NCBI RefSeq assembly: GCF_047470865.1
Contig: NZ_JAZDRH010000037.1
Span: 1-19,470 of the forward strand
Source: JAZDRH01 sp047470865
Lineage (GTDB): Bacteria; Pseudomonadota; Gammaproteobacteria; Pseudomonadales; Pseudomonadaceae
Reading direction: 5' to 3'
Length of the DNA: 19,470 nucleotides
Positions 16,643 through 19,470 of this stretch are shown one piece after another (positions within the stretch are counted from its first letter, which is position 1; every line of letters starts with the position of its first letter). The notes beneath the pieces are model-generated. The model did no database searches, was not told the DNA's origin, and saw only the letters and a program-made list of their open reading frames with translations. The translations under genes and the position numbers were made by a program.

Positions 16643-17071
16643 TTATATCGCTTGTAAAACGGTTTGATTGTAGGTGTTGCTGTCGGATTTGTTTTTGCTG
16701 TTACCTACGCCAAATTCAGCATAGGCATAAACACCGGTTTGTGCGCCTACGGACGCACCTACCCCAATACTAGCGCCTGAGTTACTAGAGCGGCCTTTTG
16801 AGTGTTGTTGGCTTTGGCCTGATTCAAGCACTATGTGCTGGGCTGAATCTAAGGTGAGGGTGTTTTTAGCGCTGGCGTGAGTGTTTTGTAAATGAATATC
16901 ACCTTCTGTACTAGTCAGCGTGATATTGCCGCCAGCCGTAAGGTTGTTTTGTTGTGAAAGTGCGTAGCTGCTTTCTTGCTTGCTTTGGCTGGTTTTGTAG
17001 CCAATGCCCGTTTCTGCTTTAGCAAGGACGCCGTAGCTTAGGTCGCTATAGGCTTGGTAGCCTTGCGCATT
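16643..17071 (-). pseudogene. CdiA / filamentous hemagglutinin repeat fragment (copy A)
   Basis: The minus-strand frame is open for 142 codons between a stop at 17072-17074 and a TAA at 16643-16645, with no convincing start codon. It contains motifs typical of the hemagglutinin-repeat region of CdiA/FHA exoproteins: 'ETGIGYKTSQSKQESS', 'NLTAGGNITLTSTEGDI', 'NTLTLDSAQHIVLESGQS' and 'ASIGVGASVGAQTG'. Intact CdiA proteins are several thousand residues long, so this is a small internal piece. Its upstream part (to 16904) recurs as copy B at 18932. It lies directly beside an IS3 fragment. Confidence 0.8.
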
Positions 17072-17170
17072 TTAGCTTTACATTCCTTGCTATTTTTGAA
17101 AGCTTCTTCAATAACGATAGCGGCAGATGAAGTCTATGTACGCTCCCAGTCTTGTCGATTGTTTGAGTAG
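16904..17170 (-). repeat. 267-bp direct repeat, copy A
   Basis: This block matches 18932-19198 without gaps and with about 11 mismatches counted by eye (roughly 96% identity). On the minus strand it starts with the last codons of the immunity-like gene (SNNRQDWERT, then TAG), continues through about 90 nt, and ends inside the hemagglutinin-repeat frame. It is separated from the lipoprotein cassette by 35 nt of unique sequence (17171-17205). Confidence 0.9.
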
Positions 17171-17228
17171 CGATATTTCTTTTAGTTTTGTATTTCTACC
17201 ATGTAATATTATAAAGCTAAGCTGCAAA

Positions 17229-17639
17229 TTAACGCGTCAAATTAAAACCTAAATTATCTGGATTATAACCTTCCGGCCATTCAACAGGGAAAAGATTTAA
17301 TCTTCTATAATATACTGTATAAAAATACCTATCCACGCCATCTCTAAAATTATATTTCCCCATTGAAACTATGCATCTATCATAAATATAATCTTCAGCA
17401 TATAAATTATACTGATAATACTCTGGTAAATTTTTATACTCCGCCAATACTGCCTTAGCATGTGGAATTTCTCTGTTTACACAAACCATAACTGCAGGAA
17501 ACCATTTAAGGCTTTCAATAGTGTCGTCATTATATCTATCTATATATTGTTGTTTCTCAGTTAAATAGAGACTACAAGCTGACAATAAAAGTCCAAAAAA
17601 ACCAAAAAAAAATAATTTTACAAACCTATTTATTTGCAT
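17229..17639 (-). CDS. Predicted lipoprotein B, copy 1 (unknown family)
   Basis: 136 residues from the ATG at 17639, which has AAGGAAG 8-9 nt upstream and begins a lipoprotein signal peptide (MQINRFVKLFFFGFFGLLLSAC, lipobox LSAC). A start 10 codons upstream would spoil the signal. The gene overlaps the end of lipoprotein A by 10 nt, so the two are coupled. The mature protein is rich in Tyr and Asn, with conserved ends ('KWFPAVMVCVNREIPHAKAVL' split over residues 45-65, and 'WPEGYNPDNLGFNL') and two internal Cys (VCVN, RCIV). Compared with copy 2, most differences fall in residues about 73-108. I do not recognise the family; it is presumably envelope-anchored. Confidence 0.7.
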   Translation of the reverse strand: MQINRFVKLFFFGFFGLLLSACSLYLTEKQQYIDRYNDDTIESLKWFPAVMVCVNREIPHAKAVLAEYKNLPEYYQYNLYAEDYIYDRCIVSMGKYNFRDGVDRYFYTVYYRRLNLFPVEWPEGYNPDNLGFNLTR

Positions 17640-17980
17640 ATTCCAAACTTCCTTACTTTTTGCCCACAAGCTATATCAGATATATACAAATACCCTTTTC
17701 TTAGCATGCACTCATTTAAATTATAATATCTTAATTCAGGCTCTACATTGGTTTCTCCTTGCATAGAGGCTCTCAATTTAAACATAGGTTTTTCAACATT
17801 TTCTGGCAGACCACAAGCAACTAAATCTTTCATACGTTGCTCAGGGTCGGTATGACCTATAAATTCTTTCTTTTGATAACGCACAATTTCTTCAGGGTAG
17901 TCATACTGCCCATGAAAAGCTGGTGGAACAACGCAGCCCATTAATAACGCATAGCTAACAACCCATATTAAATATCTCAC
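17630..17980 (-). CDS. Predicted lipoprotein A, copy 1 (unknown family)
   Basis: 116 residues with a GTG start (MRYLIWVVSYALLMGC, lipobox LLMGC, lipidated Cys16); no in-frame ATG gives the signal peptide, and the ribosome site is weak (GGGGG 12 nt upstream). The mature part has 'RMKDLVACG', 'NLNECMLRKGY' and 'ACGQKVRKFGIC', a Cys pattern I associate with small secreted or lipoprotein families of the form 'ACG...CM..KGY'; the named family is unknown to me. Residues 1-67 and 104-116 are almost identical to copy 2, while 68-103 carry 14 substitutions. It is the first gene of the cassette. Confidence 0.7.
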   Translation of the reverse strand: MRYLIWVVSYALLMGCVVPPAFHGQYDYPEEIVRYQKKEFIGHTDPEQRMKDLVACGLPENVEKPMFKLRASMQGETNVEPELRYYNLNECMLRKGYLYISDIACGQKVRKFGICK

Positions 17981-18098
17981 TTAAGTAATAACCCCCAAAG
18001 TTTAGGCGATAATAGCTCTGATGCTGCAAATGGTAGCGATAGCGGTAATGCAAGTACCGTTATCACTTCTGGCGATATTATAAAGCTAAGCTGGAAAA

Positions 18099-18509
18099 TT
18101 AACGCATCAAATTAAAACCTAAATTATCAGGATTATAACCTTCCGGCCACTCAACAGGGAAAAGATTTAATCTTCTATAATAAATTCTATGAAAATACCT
18201 ATCTACGCCATCTCTAAAGTTATAACTCCCCATTTCTATAATACATCTATTATAAATATGGCTTTCAGTATAAAAATTATAGTTATAATATTGTGGCAAG
18301 TTTTTATATTCAGCCAATACTGCTTTAGCATGCGGAATTTCTCTGTTTACACAAACCATAACAGCAGGAAACCATTTAAGATTTTCGATAGTGTCATCAT
18401 TATCTCTATCTATATATTGTTGTTTCTCGGTTAAATAGAGACTACAAGCTGACAACAAAAAGCCACACAAACCAATAAAAAATAATTTTAAAAACCTATT
18501 TATTTGCAT
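18099..18509 (-). CDS. Predicted lipoprotein B, copy 2 (unknown family)
   Basis: 136 residues, paralogue of the copy at 17229-17639 with the same start context (AAGGAAG before ATG), signal peptide (MQINRFLKLFFIGLCGFLLSAC) and 10-nt overlap with the preceding lipoprotein gene. About 20 residues differ from copy 1; roughly 13 of these lie in residues 73-108 ('LPQYYNYNFYTESHIYN', 'EMGSYN', 'YFHRIYY'), whereas residues 44-72 and the region from 109 to near the C-terminus are identical. This pattern suggests that the central segment is under diversifying change or was exchanged. Confidence 0.7.
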   Translation of the reverse strand: MQINRFLKLFFIGLCGFLLSACSLYLTEKQQYIDRDNDDTIENLKWFPAVMVCVNREIPHAKAVLAEYKNLPQYYNYNFYTESHIYNRCIIEMGSYNFRDGVDRYFHRIYYRRLNLFPVEWPEGYNPDNLGFNLMR

Positions 18510-18850
18510 ATTCCAAACTTCCTTACTTTTTGCCCACACGCAACAAATGAGATAACTAAATATCCTTTTTCTCGCATACAGTCATTTAACTTATAATACC
18601 TTAACTCAGATTCTACACCGCTTTCTCCTGGTAGAGTGGCTCTCAGTTGAAACATAGGTTTTTCAACATTTTCTGGCAGACCACAAGCAACTAAATCTTT
18701 CATACGCTGTTCAGGGTCTGTATGACCTATGGATTCTTTCTTTTGATAACGCACAATTTCTTCAGGGTAGTCATATTGCCCATGAAAAGCTGGTGGAACA
18801 ACGCAGCCCATTAATAACGCATAGCTAACAATCCATATTAAATATCTCAC
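18500..18850 (-). CDS. Predicted lipoprotein A, copy 2 (unknown family)
   Basis: 116 residues, paralogue of the copy at 17630-17980, again with a GTG start and lipobox LLMGC. It keeps all six Cys of copy 1. The divergent stretch reads 'QLRATLPGESGVESEL' and 'KLNDCMREKGYLVISFV'. Upstream DNA is the same as for copy 1 up to 18931, where hemagglutinin repeat copy B begins, so any promoter must lie within about 80 nt or in that fragment. Confidence 0.7.
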   Translation of the reverse strand: MRYLIWIVSYALLMGCVVPPAFHGQYDYPEEIVRYQKKESIGHTDPEQRMKDLVACGLPENVEKPMFQLRATLPGESGVESELRYYKLNDCMREKGYLVISFVACGQKVRKFGICK

Positions 18851-18931
18851 TTAAGTAATAACCCCCAAAGTTTAGGCGATAATAGCTCTGATGCTGCAAA
18901 TGGTAGCGATAGCGGTAATGCAAGTACCGTT

Positions 18932-19099
18932 TTCTGTACTGGTCAGCGTGATATTGCCGCCAGCTGTAAGGTTGTTCTGCTGGGAAAGCGCGTAGCTGCT
19001 TTCTTGCTTGCTTTGGCTGGTTTTGTAGCCAATACCCGTTTCTGCTTTAGCAAGGACGCGGTAGCTTAGGTCGCTATAGGCTTGGTAGCCTTGCGCATT
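18932..19099 (-). pseudogene. CdiA / hemagglutinin repeat fragment (copy B)
   Basis: The same frame as copy A (from a stop at 19100-19102) reads 'AETGIGYKTSQSKQESS' and 'NLTAGGNITLTSTE', then leaves homology at 18932 and runs into the cassette's upstream DNA, stopping at 18872. It has no start codon and is a short internal piece of a CdiA-like exoprotein. Confidence 0.78.
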
Positions 19100-19198
19100 T
19101 TAGCTTTACATTCCTTGCTATTTTTGAAAACTTCTTCAATAACGATAGTGGCAGATGAAGTCTATGTACGCTCCCAGTCTTGTCTATTGTTTGAGTAG
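18932..19198 (-). repeat. 267-bp direct repeat, copy B
   Basis: Copy B is the ungapped match of 16904-17170 at an offset of 2028 bp. Here the immunity-like gene upstream is longer and continues to the window edge, so B looks like the parent arrangement and A like a derived junction. Confidence 0.9.
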
Positions 19199-19470
19199 TA
19201 TTCAATATCTTCTAAAAAACACTCACACACCCATTTAAATTTCACTGGAGACTCATCATCATTCCAAGCACCATTGGTAGAGCAATCTAGTCATTTCAAA
19301 AACTCATAATTATCTGTTCCTGCAAGCGCTGCTTCAACTAAACATTTAAACTCATTTATATCTATTTTTTCGTAATGAAAAATCTTCCATACAACGCCAC
19401 TTATCCCATCTCTAACTTCATCTATATCCTCTACATTAATAACATCAGAATCTAGGTCTCCAGCATATTC
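19162..19470 (-). pseudogene. Immunity-like acidic protein gene, partial and interrupted
   Basis: On the minus strand a frame enters from the right edge, reads 'EYAGDLDSDVINVEDIDE' and 'VVWKIFHYEKIDINEF', meets a TGA at 19291-19293 after 'YEFLK', and continues in the same frame as 'LDCSTNGAW...VKFKWVCECFLEDIEYYSN' to a TAG at 19162-19164. The stop may replace a Trp codon (TGG to TGA). The small, acidic, Trp/Tyr-rich character and the position just before a CdiA fragment fit a CDI immunity protein, but no Pfam family was recognised. The start lies outside the window. Confidence 0.5.

Larger units (their letters stand above)
17206..18061 (-). repeat. Tandem duplication unit 1 (lipoprotein cassette)
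   Basis: Unit 1 aligns with 18075-18931 at a constant offset of 870 bp apart from one single-base indel just past the final stop codon. It includes the two lipoprotein genes and about 80 nt of upstream DNA. The 13 bp between the units (18062-18074) are unique. The upstream DNA and the gene ends are almost identical, whereas the middle of each gene differs. Confidence 0.92.
18075..18931 (-). repeat. Tandem duplication unit 2 (lipoprotein cassette)
   Basis: This is the second copy of the cassette, 870 bp from unit 1. Its right boundary at 18931 coincides exactly with the start of hemagglutinin repeat copy B at 18932, which marks a recombination junction. Confidence 0.92.

Noticed and set aside
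18189..18434. Plus-strand open frame opposite lipoprotein B copy 2
   Set aside because: It is not preserved in the otherwise near-identical copy 1 and is antisense to a gene with a signal peptide.
1..19470. CRISPR arrays or tRNA genes
   Set aside because: I saw no regularly spaced short repeats and no tRNA cloverleaf outside the tmRNA.

Overview
The window looks like a chromosomal segment of a low-GC gammaproteobacterium related to Pseudomonadaceae. The tmRNA tag reads ANDDNYALAA, which I recall as the Pseudomonas tag. An AgmR/ErdR-type regulator next to dgkA, an olsB-olsA pair and a DTW protein are also familiar from pseudomonads. The AT-rich composition suggests a reduced or host-adapted relative rather than a classical Pseudomonas. 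Genus assignment is inference.

Positions 1-15.6 kb are mostly ordinary core genome. On the minus strand, reading right to left, trhA (hemolysin III/PAQR family) is followed by a RimJ/RimL-like acetyltransferase, a small lipoprotein, a small exported protein and a DUF2314-ankyrin protein, ending in a clear terminator at 5-44. Next comes metE with its divergent LysR regulator metR. metR overlaps dgkA tail to tail, and dgkA lies downstream of an ErdR-like response regulator. A minus-strand group olsB-olsA-DTW follows; olsB/olsA should make ornithine lipids. Divergent from olsB, a short acyl-CoA-dehydrogenase-like gene and a di-iron metallo-beta-lactamase-fold gene run on the plus strand, then a signal-peptide protein. 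clpB is on the minus strand with a recognisable heat-shock (sigma-32) promoter.

At 15869-16221 lies ssrA (tmRNA). Its 3' flank holds nested inverted repeats and a strong terminator. From about 16.4 kb to the right edge the DNA is accessory and decayed: an IS3-family transposase fragment, a truncated CdiA/filamentous-hemagglutinin repeat fragment, a tandem duplication (870 bp period) of a two-lipoprotein cassette, a second copy of the hemagglutinin fragment, and a partial acidic immunity-like gene with an in-frame stop that runs off the window. This is what the remains of a contact-dependent inhibition (CDI) / two-partner-secretion locus at the ssrA integration hot spot would look like.

The most interesting part is the duplicated lipoprotein pair. 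Both proteins in each copy are nearly identical at their ends but differ strongly in a central or C-central segment, and the cassettes sit between repeated CDI fragments. This suggests diversifying surface or immunity-type lipoproteins that shuffle by recombination; I do not recognise their families.
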